64,000 bases of DNA from positions 1 through 64,000 of the forward strand of contig CAIUMM010000031.1 of NCBI GenBank assembly GCA_903900265.1, in the 5' to 3' direction. Shown here in pieces: positions 36,230 through 45,580 of the stretch. The position numbers and the translations under genes were made by a program. The notes under the pieces are model-generated. The model did not search any database. It worked only from the letters and a program-made list of their open reading frames with translations, and had not been told where the DNA came from. Positions within the stretch are counted from its first letter, which is position 1. Each line of letters starts with the position of its first letter. This DNA comes from an uncultured Pseudomonadota bacterium (GTDB lineage Bacteria; Myxococcota_A; UBA796; SXON01).

Positions 36230-37717
36230 TCATTTCACGTCAGCGGGCAACGCGATGCGACGCGCGTCCGCTGGGATGTCCTCGACGTGCACCACCTTGA
36301 TCTCCACGCGTCGGTTGATCGCCAACGCGTCTTCCGCCTCGGCGCCGACCAACGGACGCGACTCTCCAAAGCCCTTGGAGAGCAAGCGCATCGGCTCCAC
36401 GCCGTGCGCGACCAGCCACCGCATCACGGTGAACGCGCGCGCGTCGGAGAGCCGCGCGTTGTAGGCCGGCGAGCCGTTGCTGTTGGTGTGCCCTTCAATC
36501 AGGAACAGCGCGATCTCTGGGTGCGCCATCATCTCGTCGCGGATCGCCATCAGGACGGGGTCGGCGCTGTCGACGAGCTCGTTGTGTCCTTCCCGGAAAA
36601 AGATCGTCTCGGTGATCGCGATGTGGTCGCCCGCCATCTCGGCGATGCGCGGACATCCGTCGGAGTAGCGCGGGTCTTGCTCGGGCAGGATCGGCTCCCG
36701 AGGGCAGCCGTCCTTCTCGAAGGTCACGCCGTCGCCGTCGCCATCCAGCTCGGGACAGCCGTCCCCGTCTTCAAAGCCATCGATGGTCTCCGCCTGATCC
36801 GGGCACGCATCGTCGACGTCGAAGAAGCCGTCTGCGTCGCGATCGCCGGAGGGATCCGCAGCGAGGTCCATCACCGGATGTTCGGACTCTTCCTCGGACT
36901 CCGCCGCGCGCATCGAGAAGCCCAGCCCCGCGAAGGCGCGCCAGCGGCTCGCGCCTACGCCGTTCCCGATGCCAGCCGCCGCTCCGGCCGTGGCCCAGAT
37001 CCCCGCAGGGAGACGCATGCGGGCCGAGAGCGTGGCTTCTACGGGCACAGATTGAAGACCCCACTCCCCTTCCCCGGAGAGCTCCGCCATCGCCGAGAGC
37101 GCCTTGCTGACGCGGTATGCGACGCCGGCGCCAAACACCGGCCCAGCGCCGGACTTCAAGCCGCGATCTTCTTCGGGCAGCGACAGCAGCGCCCCCGCCA
37201 CGATCCCAACGCCGACGCGACCGAACTCATGCGCGCCGATCGCCTCAGCGAGCAGACGCGGGGCGCCGCCGACATAGTGCACCTCAGAACCGGTAGGAAA
37301 AAACGCCATCGTGTGGAGCGCGAGGCCCTTCACCCCGGGGACGCTGAGCTGCGCGCCGAGGCGGGCATCTCCGGTGGCGGCAAAGGTGCCGCCGGTGTCG
37401 GCGCCGGCGTGCAGCGGAAGCGCTGCATCCAGCCGCAGGCCGCCGAAGCTATAGGCCAACCCAAAATCGCCGGTCGCGAGGGCATCGACCACCGGCACGC
37501 GACCGGCCGGCCCAACCTCACTCAGCGGATTGTCGGCGTAGTCAAACACGAAGCCTACGTCCCAGTCGCCGCGCTCCCCGCTCTCGGGGTAGCCGAGACG
37601 CGTGAACTCCTCGGGATCACCGGTCGTCGCGCCGATCGTGAAGCCATCCGCGTCCAGCGCGGCCGCCGTCGGGATGAACAGCGCAGCGCCCCGCAAGGCG
37701 AAGATCAGCGCGAGCAT
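36230..37717 (-). CDS. OmpA-family outer-membrane protein with calcium-type repeats
   Basis: Third gene of a surface cassette between flhB and flhA. ATG at 37717 gives a signal peptide (MLALIFALRGAALFIPTAAA) and 495 residues; it overlaps the upstream gene by 13 bases. The N-terminal 260 residues look like a beta-barrel with short alternating strands. Next is an Asp-rich thrombospondin-type-3-like segment (about 285-350: DRDADGFFDVDDACPD, DGDGVTFEKDGCP). The C-terminus is an OmpA peptidoglycan-binding domain (EGHTNSNGSPAYNARLSDAR, then NRRVEIKVV). It should bridge outer membrane and cell wall. A flagellar role is suggested only by position and by the promoter at 42675. Confidence 0.9.
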   Translation of the reverse strand: MLALIFALRGAALFIPTAAALDADGFTIGATTGDPEEFTRLGYPESGERGDWDVGFVFDYADNPLSEVGPAGRVPVVDALATGDFGLAYSFGGLRLDAALPLHAGADTGGTFAATGDARLGAQLSVPGVKGLALHTMAFFPTGSEVHYVGGAPRLLAEAIGAHEFGRVGVGIVAGALLSLPEEDRGLKSGAGPVFGAGVAYRVSKALSAMAELSGEGEWGLQSVPVEATLSARMRLPAGIWATAGAAAGIGNGVGASRWRAFAGLGFSMRAAESEEESEHPVMDLAADPSGDRDADGFFDVDDACPDQAETIDGFEDGDGCPELDGDGDGVTFEKDGCPREPILPEQDPRYSDGCPRIAEMAGDHIAITETIFFREGHNELVDSADPVLMAIRDEMMAHPEIALFLIEGHTNSNGSPAYNARLSDARAFTVMRWLVAHGVEPMRLLSKGFGESRPLVGAEAEDALAINRRVEIKVVHVEDIPADARRIALPADVK

Positions 37718-40700
37718 GAGCGCGTCCGGCGCAGAGCCCCAGCAAAGCCTACGAAAAAGAGCACGCCGGCCCATTTTCCGCCGCCACATCCACCGCCGCT
37801 CAGCGGCCCGTTGTAGTCGAGGAACTCGGGGATGCCATCGCGGTCCTCGTCCTCCTCCCCCTCGCGGTGATCAAAGGCGTCGTCGCCGTCACTGTCGAGG
37901 TCCCATGCGTTGATCAGCCCGTCGTCGTCGACGTCTGTGTCGCTCAGGCCGTCCCCGCTGATGTCATAGGTCTGCTCGTTGCGCGTCAGGATGCCGTCGC
38001 CATCGTCGTCGGTGTCGAGCGCGTCGGTCACGCCGTCCCCGTCGAGATCACCGTCGGCGTCGGGCCCATCGTGGTACTCGACGCCGTCCAGCAACGTGTC
38101 GCCGTCGGTGTCCGGGTTGGTGGGATCGGTGCCCAGCAAGCTCTCGTCGAGATCGCTCAACGAGTCGCCGTCCTTGTCGTCGGACTCGGCCCAACCGTCG
38201 CAGTCGTCGTCGAGGCCGTTGACCACCTCAGTCGCGCCGGGGTTGATAGCCGGATCGGTGTCGTCGCAATCGGTGGCCAACGGGTAGCCATCGCCGTCCT
38301 GATCGTCGTCGAAGCCGTCGCAGTCCTGATCGACGCCGTCGTACCAGAGCTCCTCGGCGGCGGGGTTGATGGCGGCGTCGCTGTCATCACAGTCGGAGCT
38401 GTCGCCCATCTCGTTCTCGTAGCCGTCGCCGTCGCGATCCCACTCGTAGAAGCCGTCGCAGTCGCTGTCCAAGCCGTCGAGGGGGTCTTCCGACGCGCCG
38501 GGGTACACGTTTCGATTGCCGTCGTTGCAGTCGGTGCCGCCCGCGGCGGTCCCCGCCCAACCGTCGCCGTCCACGTCCACCAGATCCGCGCCGGAGCAGT
38601 CCTGATCGACGCCGTCGTAGGGGATCTCGATGTTGTCGGGGAAGCGCGCCGCCGACAGATCGTCGCAGTCGTCGCCGCCCCAGTCCGCGGCGTCATGGCC
38701 GTCGCGGTCTCGGTCAAAATCGCTGCGACCATCGCAGTCGCTGTCCACGCCGTCGTACCAAGTCTCGGGTCGCGTGCCGTAGACCGTCGGATCGGTGTCA
38801 TCGCAGTCGTCGCCGCCATAGAGCGCCGATTCATGGAGATCGCCGTCGGCGTCCCAGTCCGAGCCGCCGCTGCAGTCGCTGTCCACGCCATCGTACCAGG
38901 CGTCGGGAGCGCCGGGGTAAGTAGAGGCATCTTCGTCGTCGCAGTCCTCGCCGCCGGCGGCGCTGGCGCTGTAGCCATCCCCGTCGACGTCGTCCCAGTC
39001 GTAGCCGTTGCAGTCCTGGTCGATGGCGTCGTAGGGGATCTCGGCGGCTTCGGGATAAATCGAGGCGTCGTCATCGTCGCAGTCGACGTTGTCGTACCAG
39101 GAGTCGCCGTCCGCGTCCTGAACGTCCGCGTCGGGACCGCCGAAGGCGCCGATGTCGGCGCGAGAGCCGTCGACGTCGAAGATCGAAGGCGAGCCCGCGT
39201 CGATGCAGGGGCTCGTGCCCTGAAGTCCAAGGTCGTCGTTGGTCTCGTCCGCGTCGGCCGAGTACGCGACCACGAGCGGATCGGTGTCCAGATTTCCGCT
39301 CGTCCCGCTGACATCCGCCCATCCCGACCAGTCGCCGCCTGCGTTGTCCCAAACGAGGTTGTAGTACCGGTCGGAGCCGGCGTCGGTCGCGCCGTACGCT
39401 CCGCCGCCGTCCAACGCGCTGAGCAGCAGGTTGTCGATGAAGCTGACCGGCGCTTCGGTGTAGAGGTGGCCGCCGTCGTTGTTCGCGTCGTTGCCCGCGA
39501 AGGTGTTGTTGATGACCGCGACCTGCACCGTGCCGTCCAGCCAGACACCGCCGCCGTCATTCGCGGCGTTGTCGGTGACGCGCATGTTGACCAACGAGGC
39601 CGATGTGGTCGGGGAGCGCAGGACGATCGCGCCGCCTTCGTCTGCGGTGTTTCCGTGCAAATACGCCCGAGCAACCGAGACGGTGTCGTTGCGGTCAAAG
39701 CAGAAGGCGCCGCCACCAAGGCCGGCATCATTCCGAAAGCCGACCACCTCGCGCAGCTCCACGCTGCCGCCGTCCGCGAAGATCGCGCCGCCGTCGTCAT
39801 CGGCGACGTTGCTGGTGAACCGCGTGCCCTCGACCACGAGATCACCGCCCGCGCCGACCGCGCCGCCGCTCCCGAGGGTTGCGGTGTTTCCATCGAAACT
39901 TCCGTCGGTGATCGAGAGCGTGCCCCCGGCCCAAACGCCGCCGCCGTCGCCGTAGGCCGCCCGGTTGGTGTAGAAGGTCGCGGTGTCGAGCGCGACGTCC
40001 CCCTCCCCGTACACGCCGCCGCCATCCCCGCGCGCAACGTTCGCAGAAAATACAGTACCGAACAGGCTCACTGCGGCCGTCCCCGCGAGCGCGAGCGCGC
40101 CGCCGTCCCCGTCCGCGCCGTTGTCCTCCCAGTTCCCGTCTACGTCCTCAAACGCCGAGCCGGAGCCGATCAACACGCCGCCGCCATCGCCGCCGGCGTC
40201 GTTTCCGTCGATCACGCACGCGGAGCACGCCAGCGAGGCCCCGCTGTGCACCCACGCTGCGGCGCCGTCCGAGGTGGACGAATGGCCGGTCAACGTCACG
40301 CGCAGCAGGACGCCGCTTGCCGCATCCGAGAGGTCGATGCCTGCTGCGGTGTTGGCCGAACCGCCGGCGAGCACCGTGTCCGTCAGCGCCAGCGTGGAGC
40401 CGTCACCGGTAAAAATCGTGCCGCCCGAGCCGCCGGCGCTCTCGCAACGACCGTCGGTGATGCTGGAGTCCGTCAAGTCCAGACCGGCGTGCGCCGTCAG
40501 TAAAAATCCACCACCATCGCCCGCAGTTGCCACAGGCGAGTCAACGACGATCCCGGTGCCGGTGAACGTGGACGCGTCCAGCCACGCAAAACCGCCCTCT
40601 CGCTCCGCGGTGGGGGCGGTCGCTAAGACATCGGTGAGCTGGATCGTCGACGCATCATCGGCCCAGATCGCGCCCCCGTCGGTCGCGACGCCGTCGCTGA

Positions 40701-41205
40701 GCACCAGATCGCTGCCGATCAAGGCCGCGCCGCCGGTCAGGTAGATGTGTCCGCCAAAGGTGGCGATGCTCCCGCTCATGCTCGCGTTGGACAACACCAC
40801 GGTGCCGCCATCCACCGAAAGCCCGCCGCCGCGCGCGCCGACCGAGCCCGCGCCCTCGATCACGATGTCCGAGGCGTTCAACGTGCTGCCGGTGACCACA
40901 ACGCCGCGGCCCCCCGAAGGCGCGATGGTGAACCCCTGCAGCGACGCGCTCTCGCCGGCTTCGATGACCACAGCGTCCGCCGAGGTCGCGGGGGCGATGA
41001 TCGTCGCGGCCGAACCATCGGTGCTGCGCAGGGTCAGATCGCGGCCGCCGAGGTTGATGGACTCCGCGTACGCACCAGGTTGTACCTCGATGATGTCCCC
41101 ATCACTCGCGGCGCCCACGGCGTCGGAGATCGTCGCGTAGGGCTCAGCGGGCCCGACCGACAAGGTGGCGGCTCGGGCAGAGAGGACGAGCAGCAGCGAG
41201 GTCAT
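37705..41205 (-). CDS. Large surface protein: beta-helix, MopE-type metal-binding repeats, C-terminal sorting tail
   Basis: The 1,166-residue product begins with a signal peptide (MTSLLLVLSARAAT). Residues about 20-650 are a right-handed parallel beta-helix of the PbH1 type with Gly/Asp-rich turns (YATISDAVGAASDGDIIEV, and many NTADEGGAI- or GDGGGV-type turns). Residues about 700-1005 hold seven MopE-like units of the form DCDDxDxxxxPxxxExxYDGVDxDCDG. Residues about 1005-1135 are Asp-rich calcium-type repeats (DTDGDTLLDG, DDDGDGI). The tail GGGCGGGKWAGVLFFVGFAG plus basic end resembles MYXO-CTERM or GlyGly-CTERM sorting signals. It is probably cell-surface attached and metal loaded. It overlaps the preceding gene by four bases (ATGA). 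Confidence 0.9.
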   Translation of the reverse strand: MTSLLLVLSARAATLSVGPAEPYATISDAVGAASDGDIIEVQPGAYAESINLGGRDLTLRSTDGSAATIIAPATSADAVVIEAGESASLQGFTIAPSGGRGVVVTGSTLNASDIVIEGAGSVGARGGGLSVDGGTVVLSNASMSGSIATFGGHIYLTGGAALIGSDLVLSDGVATDGGAIWADDASTIQLTDVLATAPTAEREGGFAWLDASTFTGTGIVVDSPVATAGDGGGFLLTAHAGLDLTDSSITDGRCESAGGSGGTIFTGDGSTLALTDTVLAGGSANTAAGIDLSDAASGVLLRVTLTGHSSTSDGAAAWVHSGASLACSACVIDGNDAGGDGGGVLIGSGSAFEDVDGNWEDNGADGDGGALALAGTAAVSLFGTVFSANVARGDGGGVYGEGDVALDTATFYTNRAAYGDGGGVWAGGTLSITDGSFDGNTATLGSGGAVGAGGDLVVEGTRFTSNVADDDGGAIFADGGSVELREVVGFRNDAGLGGGAFCFDRNDTVSVARAYLHGNTADEGGAIVLRSPTTSASLVNMRVTDNAANDGGGVWLDGTVQVAVINNTFAGNDANNDGGHLYTEAPVSFIDNLLLSALDGGGAYGATDAGSDRYYNLVWDNAGGDWSGWADVSGTSGNLDTDPLVVAYSADADETNDDLGLQGTSPCIDAGSPSIFDVDGSRADIGAFGGPDADVQDADGDSWYDNVDCDDDDASIYPEAAEIPYDAIDQDCNGYDWDDVDGDGYSASAAGGEDCDDEDASTYPGAPDAWYDGVDSDCSGGSDWDADGDLHESALYGGDDCDDTDPTVYGTRPETWYDGVDSDCDGRSDFDRDRDGHDAADWGGDDCDDLSAARFPDNIEIPYDGVDQDCSGADLVDVDGDGWAGTAAGGTDCNDGNRNVYPGASEDPLDGLDSDCDGFYEWDRDGDGYENEMGDSSDCDDSDAAINPAAEELWYDGVDQDCDGFDDDQDGDGYPLATDCDDTDPAINPGATEVVNGLDDDCDGWAESDDKDGDSLSDLDESLLGTDPTNPDTDGDTLLDGVEYHDGPDADGDLDGDGVTDALDTDDDGDGILTRNEQTYDISGDGLSDTDVDDDGLINAWDLDSDGDDAFDHREGEEDEDRDGIPEFLDYNGPLSGGGCGGGKWAGVLFFVGFAGALRRTRSCSR

Positions 41206-42626
41206 GCGGTGTACTTCTTGGGTTTACGGCGGAGCTTGACCGCGGCAAGGGCGATGCCGACGATCACCAACGAAGGAGGACCAGACTGCGAGGCGCAGCC
41301 GCAGCCTCCGGGCTCACCGGTGATGTCCGCGGCCGAATACAGCGGCCCGGAGCCCGAGTCGCCCGAGTCCGCGACGCCCGAGTCGGCGCTGTCGCCGGTG
41401 TCGCCGCTGTCGCCGGTCTCTCCGGTCTCGCCCGTCTCTCCGGTGTCCCCGCTGTCACCGGAGTCGCCGGTTCCTTCCTCGAAGGTCACCACGGCTTCGT
41501 CGATCTCCAGCGTGCCGTTGGCCTCAAAGGAGAAGTCCGAGACCGCAGCGAGCGAGGTGGTCAGCGGCGCTGCGTCGCCCCAGATGGCCGTCAGCGTCGT
41601 GCCGTCCCACTCGAGGTGGAGTCGGGTCCACGTCCCCGCCGTCGGGACTCCCGTCGCGATGCTCGGAGCGCCGTCACAGGTCGCCGCGAGTCGCCAGGTC
41701 AGTCCATCGAGAGCGAGCGCAGGATCGGTAGGGAGGTCACACGCAAGCTCCAACGGGCCTACATCCGCCGCATCGTCCGCCAAGCTCGGGTCCGCGTCGT
41801 GCGACAGGTGCACACCGTCAAAAGCATCCCACGCCGCGTCGTAGCTGCCGAGCACGTCCAAGGCGTGCAGGCGGCCGTCGTCGGCGAGCAGCGAATCGAC
41901 CACAAACGTCACGCCATCGGACGAAGTCGCGAGCGTCAACCCATCCACATCGGTGTACCAAAGACGCCAAACGCCGGACGCGTCCACCGCGACCGCGTCG
42001 AGATCGCCATCCGCAACCGCGACCGGATTGCCAAAGTCTACGCCGTCATCTGCCTCAACTCGGCAGATAGAGCCACCACAATTGGCGTAGAGCACCACGC
42101 GCCCGCCGTCGACCACCGCGCTGGGCGCCGTACCCGCAGCGACCACGCCGATGTCGGTCCAGACGATGCCGTCGACCGACGTGGCCGCGTACACGTCATC
42201 GCCCACGGAGCGATAAAGAAACCAATCGGAGCCCATTTTGACGAGGTCAGGCTCCTCCCCCGTCAGCCCGCTCGAAACCGACACCCAAGCCTGCTCTGAC
42301 GCAGGCAGCGCCGCGCTCACCGCGGGGTCCACGCCGGACAGCTCAAGGCCACCGCCGGCACCCCAGGCGGCCGTCAACGCGGCCTCCCCGGCATGGGTGG
42401 TGATCGAACCCCCGTCGGTGAGGCGAATCCGCGCGTCCAGCGTGAAGCTGTCTAAGGGGCCGGTCGTGAGCGTCGCGCTGCCGTCGGTCACGCGAAGCAC
42501 GCCATCTGCGACCGTGCCACCGACCCAATCTCCGGCGTTCGTCGAAAACGAAGCGCCGCTGGACCCAGCCCAACTCGACGGGATCAACGCCAAAAGAACG
42601 ATGGGGAGCGTCAAGACAGCCGCCAC
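41202..42626 (-). CDS. Exported beta-propeller-like protein with MYXO-CTERM-like tail; start uncertain
   Basis: First gene of the surface cassette. From GTG at 42626 it has 474 residues: hydrophobic signal (TLPIVLLALIPSSWAG), a lectin-like N-terminal part, a propeller-like part resembling glycosyl-hydrolase-43-type blades (SDWFLYRSVGDDVYAATSVD, VWRLWYTDVDGLTLATSSDG), a second concanavalin-like part, a linker of Gly-Asp-Ser/Thr repeats (about 393-430) and a tail with GGCGCASQSG, a helix and KLRRKPKK. The signal lacks basic residues before the hydrophobic core, and no ribosome site precedes GTG. An ATG at 42667 fits the promoter spacing perfectly but is in another frame and stops after 18 codons. 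A frameshift (real or assembly) is likely. Confidence 0.82.
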   Translation of the reverse strand: MAAVLTLPIVLLALIPSSWAGSSGASFSTNAGDWVGGTVADGVLRVTDGSATLTTGPLDSFTLDARIRLTDGGSITTHAGEAALTAAWGAGGGLELSGVDPAVSAALPASEQAWVSVSSGLTGEEPDLVKMGSDWFLYRSVGDDVYAATSVDGIVWTDIGVVAAGTAPSAVVDGGRVVLYANCGGSICRVEADDGVDFGNPVAVADGDLDAVAVDASGVWRLWYTDVDGLTLATSSDGVTFVVDSLLADDGRLHALDVLGSYDAAWDAFDGVHLSHDADPSLADDAADVGPLELACDLPTDPALALDGLTWRLAATCDGAPSIATGVPTAGTWTRLHLEWDGTTLTAIWGDAAPLTTSLAAVSDFSFEANGTLEIDEAVVTFEEGTGDSGDSGDTGETGETGETGDSGDTGDSADSGVADSGDSGSGPLYSAADITGEPGGCGCASQSGPPSLVIVGIALAAVKLRRKPKKYTA

Positions 42627-42674
42627 AGTGAGACGGAAAAGGCAAAGGACGAGAGGACGCGGCTCATGTTCTTC

Positions 42675-42701
42675 CTATCGGTCGCGGATTTGGAGATTTT
42701 A
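42675..42701 (-). promoter_or_regulatory. FliA-type promoter of the surface-protein cassette
   Basis: On the minus strand TAAA, 15 bases, ACCGATAG, identical in form to those of fliF and flhA. Seven bases separate the -10 from the ATG at 42667. Confidence 0.85.
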
Positions 42702-42735
42702 GCCATTTCTATCCCTTCTCGGAATTGCGGCGGCG

Positions 42736-43797
42736 CTACCGTTTGTGCCGACGACGGTAGACCAGCGCCAGCACCTGCGCAACCGGTCCGAAAAACTCGG
42801 AGGGAATTGGAGCCCCGACCTTCGAGCGCGCGTAGAGCGCACGGGCGAGCGTACGGTTTTCGATCACCGGGATGTCGTGCCGCCCCGCCTCGGCGCGGAT
42901 CTTCAGCGCGATGTTGTCCAGCCCCCGCGCGAGCACCATCGGCGACGCGTTCTCTTCTTTGCGGTACCGCAGCGCGACGGCAAAATGGGTGGGGTTGGCG
43001 ACGATGACGTCGGCCTTGACGACGTTTGCGAGCTGGCGTCCGGTCGCCAGTTGGCGAGCGCGCTGGCGACGCCGGGCGCGGATCTGCGGATCGCCCTCCG
43101 AGTCCTTGTTCTCCTGACGCACATCCTGACGCGTCATCATCATCTGTTCGGAGAGCTGGTAGCGTTGCCACGCAAAGTCTGCGGCGCCGACGGCCAGCGC
43201 AACCGGCAGCGCCCGCGTCAACACGGCCCGCGTGAGCACCTCGATGAACCCCAGCTGCGCCCCCACTTGCCACGACCCGGCGACCGGTAACGACGCCATG
43301 TGGTCGACCAGCGAAGAATACACCGCCCAGATCAGCAAGGTGGCGACCGCCGCCGCTTTTGCGAGGCTGACCCAGGGCGTCGCAGAGAAGAACATGCTCT
43401 TCGCGGCGCCTAACGGGTCCATCCGCGAGAGGTCCGGGGTGATGGCCTCCGAGCTCAGGTTGAAGCCGGTGAGCACGAGCCCGACGCCGATGCCTGCGAC
43501 GATGCCGGGGGTCAGCGCGAGCAAGATGCCTGGTCCCAGCGCGGTCATCGTACGCAACCCCAGCGTCATGACATCCGACGCCACGAACTCCCGGGTGGCG
43601 CCGCGGGCGAAGCTGTCGCGCGCCACATGCAGCAAGCCTGCTCCGATGTACGGCACGGCTTGAAACATCGCAAAAGCGCTGGTAGCCAGTCCGATCGCCG
43701 CGAGCAGCTCCTTGGACGTGGCGACTTTGCCTTCGCGACGGAACTTTTGTATCTGCTGTTCTGTAGCTTGTTCTGTCTTTTCTGCGCCCTCAGCCAT
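42736..43797 (-). CDS. flhB: Flagellar export switch protein FlhB
   Basis: Export-gate protein that changes substrate specificity after self-cleavage. The 353-residue product starts with the typical KTEQATEQQIQKFRREGKVA, has about four membrane helices, then the cytoplasmic domain with the autocleavage site NPTH (VANPTHFAVALRYRKEE). End of the fliN-fliO-fliP-fliQ-fliR-flhB operon, three bases after fliR. Confidence 0.97.
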   Translation of the reverse strand: MAEGAEKTEQATEQQIQKFRREGKVATSKELLAAIGLATSAFAMFQAVPYIGAGLLHVARDSFARGATREFVASDVMTLGLRTMTALGPGILLALTPGIVAGIGVGLVLTGFNLSSEAITPDLSRMDPLGAAKSMFFSATPWVSLAKAAAVATLLIWAVYSSLVDHMASLPVAGSWQVGAQLGFIEVLTRAVLTRALPVALAVGAADFAWQRYQLSEQMMMTRQDVRQENKDSEGDPQIRARRRQRARQLATGRQLANVVKADVIVANPTHFAVALRYRKEENASPMVLARGLDNIALKIRAEAGRHDIPVIENRTLARALYARSKVGAPIPSEFFGPVAQVLALVYRRRHKR

Positions 43798-43800
43798 CGG

Positions 43801-44559
43801 CTATCCAGCCGATGCGAGCAAGCTCGCGAGCACGTCAAACCCGACAGGCAAGCTGCCATACCAGGCGTTGAGCAAAGCGGGGAGCGTGACCGCAAGCAGC
43901 ACCAGCGAAGCCGCCACGGTGAGCGTCGGACCCACCGCAAAGAACAGCTGTAGGCCCGGCGCCATGCGGCCTAACAGCGACAAGCCGAGGTTCACGCAGA
44001 AAACAAAGGCGATGATCGGGCCGGCTAACTGTATGCCGGTGCTGAGCACCACACCGCCGAGCGGAACGATCACGCTGCCCGCACCGAACGAGGAAACGAC
44101 CTGCCCTGGCGGCAAGCTGTGGAGGGAATCGCCCAGCGCGACCAAGCACCGCAGATGCAGGTTTCCCCCGAAAAAGATGCCCGTTCCCAGCCACGTGACC
44201 AACACGCCCGCGGCGCCGGGCTGGGACATCGTGAGCGGGTCCAGCATGGACGCGATCTGCAGCCCGCTCTGCGCGGAGATGACGTCGGCAGCGGTGGACA
44301 ACGACGAAAACACCAGCGAAACGCAGAACCCCATCGCGACGCCAAGCAGCGCCTCGCCGGCGATCTGCGCGAACAGCGTAGAGAGAGCGGCGGGCACCGA
44401 GCGCTCGCTCGCCGCAGGGAGCAGGAGCAGCGTCAACGGCATGGCCAGAACGAGGCGGGCAAATCCCGGAACTGCGCGAGAGGATACGCCAGGAAGCACC
44501 ATCAGCAACCCGGCGAGGCGCGCGAAGATCAGCACCCCGGTGGCGACGGTCGGGATCAC
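43801..44559 (-). CDS. fliR: Flagellar export protein FliR
   Basis: Polytopic export-gate subunit that forms the pore complex with FliP and FliQ. 252 residues from GTG at 44559, which overlaps the fliQ stop (GTGA); a longer frame upstream is out of family. Family features are the helix ATGVLIFARLAGLLMVLPGV, the conserved GFARLVLAMPLTLLLLPA and GEALLGVAMGFCVSLVFSSL. Context is standard. Confidence 0.95.
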   Translation of the reverse strand: MIPTVATGVLIFARLAGLLMVLPGVSSRAVPGFARLVLAMPLTLLLLPAASERSVPAALSTLFAQIAGEALLGVAMGFCVSLVFSSLSTAADVISAQSGLQIASMLDPLTMSQPGAAGVLVTWLGTGIFFGGNLHLRCLVALGDSLHSLPPGQVVSSFGAGSVIVPLGGVVLSTGIQLAGPIIAFVFCVNLGLSLLGRMAPGLQLFFAVGPTLTVAASLVLLAVTLPALLNAWYGSLPVGFDVLASLLASAG

Positions 44560-44825
44560 TGATTGACCGTGGCGATCCGACCGAAGCTGCCCTGCGCATA
44601 GGTGGTGGCTTCTTCGACGAGCCACCCCGCCGAAATCGCCAACAAGAGGCCTATGGCCAGCAGTTTGGGCAGGAACGTGAGCGTGGTTTCATGCACTTGA
44701 GTGACCGCCTGAAAGACGGACACCGCCGTTCCGACCAGCAGCGTGACGATCAACGCCGGACCGCCCAGCATCAGGACCATGCCCAACGCCTCGCGGCCGA
44801 TCCGGGACGCTTCGGCGGGCGTCAA
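44556..44825 (-). CDS. fliQ: Flagellar export protein FliQ
   Basis: Two-helix export-gate subunit (89 residues, normal length). The segments ALGMVLMLGGPALIVTLLVG and LLAIGLLLAISAGWLVEEAT match the two membrane hairpin helices, with the conserved FQAVTQVHETTLTFLPK loop between them. Overlaps fliP and fliR by four bases each. Confidence 0.96.
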   Translation of the reverse strand: MTPAEASRIGREALGMVLMLGGPALIVTLLVGTAVSVFQAVTQVHETTLTFLPKLLAIGLLLAISAGWLVEEATTYAQGSFGRIATVNQ

Positions 44826-45580
44826 CGGGCGATCCCTTGAACCAGATCACGAACCAACAGGCTCCATCCGTCCATCAACACGAAGATCATCAACTTGAAC
44901 GGGAGGGAGACCACAACAGGCGGCAACATCATCATGCCCATACCAAGCAGGATGCTGCTGACCACGAGGTCGATCACCAGAAACGGAATGAACACGTAGA
45001 TCGCGATGATCAGCGAGGTTTTGAGCTCTGAAAGCACAAATGCGCTCGCGACCGCGGCCGTAGGCAGCGCGGTCAACGAGTCGGGGCGCTGAATACGAGC
45101 GACCTCGAGGATCGTGGCCATGTCGTCGCGGCGGGTGTTCGCCAGCATGAAGGTGCGTAGTGGAGCGACGGTCGCGTCCATCGCATCCGCGGGCTCCGAC
45201 TGGCCATCCAAAAAGGGCGCGAGGCCGTCCGTCCAGGACTTTTCGAACACCGGCTGCATGACAAGCAGCGTCAGAAACAGCGACAGGCCAACGATCACCT
45301 GATTGGGCGGGCTCTGGTTCAAGCCCAGCGCCTGTCGCAACAGCGAAAACACCGTCACAAACCGAATGAACGGCGTCATGGCGATCACCATCGCCGGAAT
45401 GAAGCCCAGCCCGGTGAGGAACAGGATCATCCGCACTGCGGTGCTGGTAGGCACCGGCCCCTCCCCGACGGTCTGCGTCAGCAGCGCACCCGCGGGGGTA
45501 GCCAGATCGGTGACCGGCGCCGCAGCCATGTCGACGACCGGAGCAGCATGGGCAGCGATGAACCACCAAAGTTGAATCAC
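44822..45580 (-). CDS. fliP: Flagellar export protein FliP
   Basis: Main pore subunit of the export gate. The 252-residue product has a signal-like N-terminus, then ILFLTGLGFIPAMVIAMTPF, RFVTVFSLLRQALGLNQSPP and NQVIVGLSLFLTLLVMQPVF, and the C-terminal FVLSELKTSLIIAIYVFIPF and ILLGMGMMMLPPVVVSLPFK, all strongly conserved in FliP. Overlaps fliO by four bases. Confidence 0.97.
   Translation of the reverse strand: MIQLWWFIAAHAAPVVDMAAAPVTDLATPAGALLTQTVGEGPVPTSTAVRMILFLTGLGFIPAMVIAMTPFIRFVTVFSLLRQALGLNQSPPNQVIVGLSLFLTLLVMQPVFEKSWTDGLAPFLDGQSEPADAMDATVAPLRTFMLANTRRDDMATILEVARIQRPDSLTALPTAAVASAFVLSELKTSLIIAIYVFIPFLVIDLVVSSILLGMGMMMLPPVVVSLPFKLMIFVLMDGWSLLVRDLVQGIAR

Noticed and set aside
37867-40503. 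878-codon open frame on the plus strand, Val/Ala-rich
   Set aside because: Mirror of the Asp/Gly/Thr-rich repeats of the MopE-type gene; GAC/GTC complementarity creates long open antisense frames.
42611-43273. 220-codon open frame on the minus strand over flhB
   Set aside because: Out-of-frame shadow of flhB; only its last 18 codons are of interest, as the ATG 42667 frame discussed for the surface cassette.
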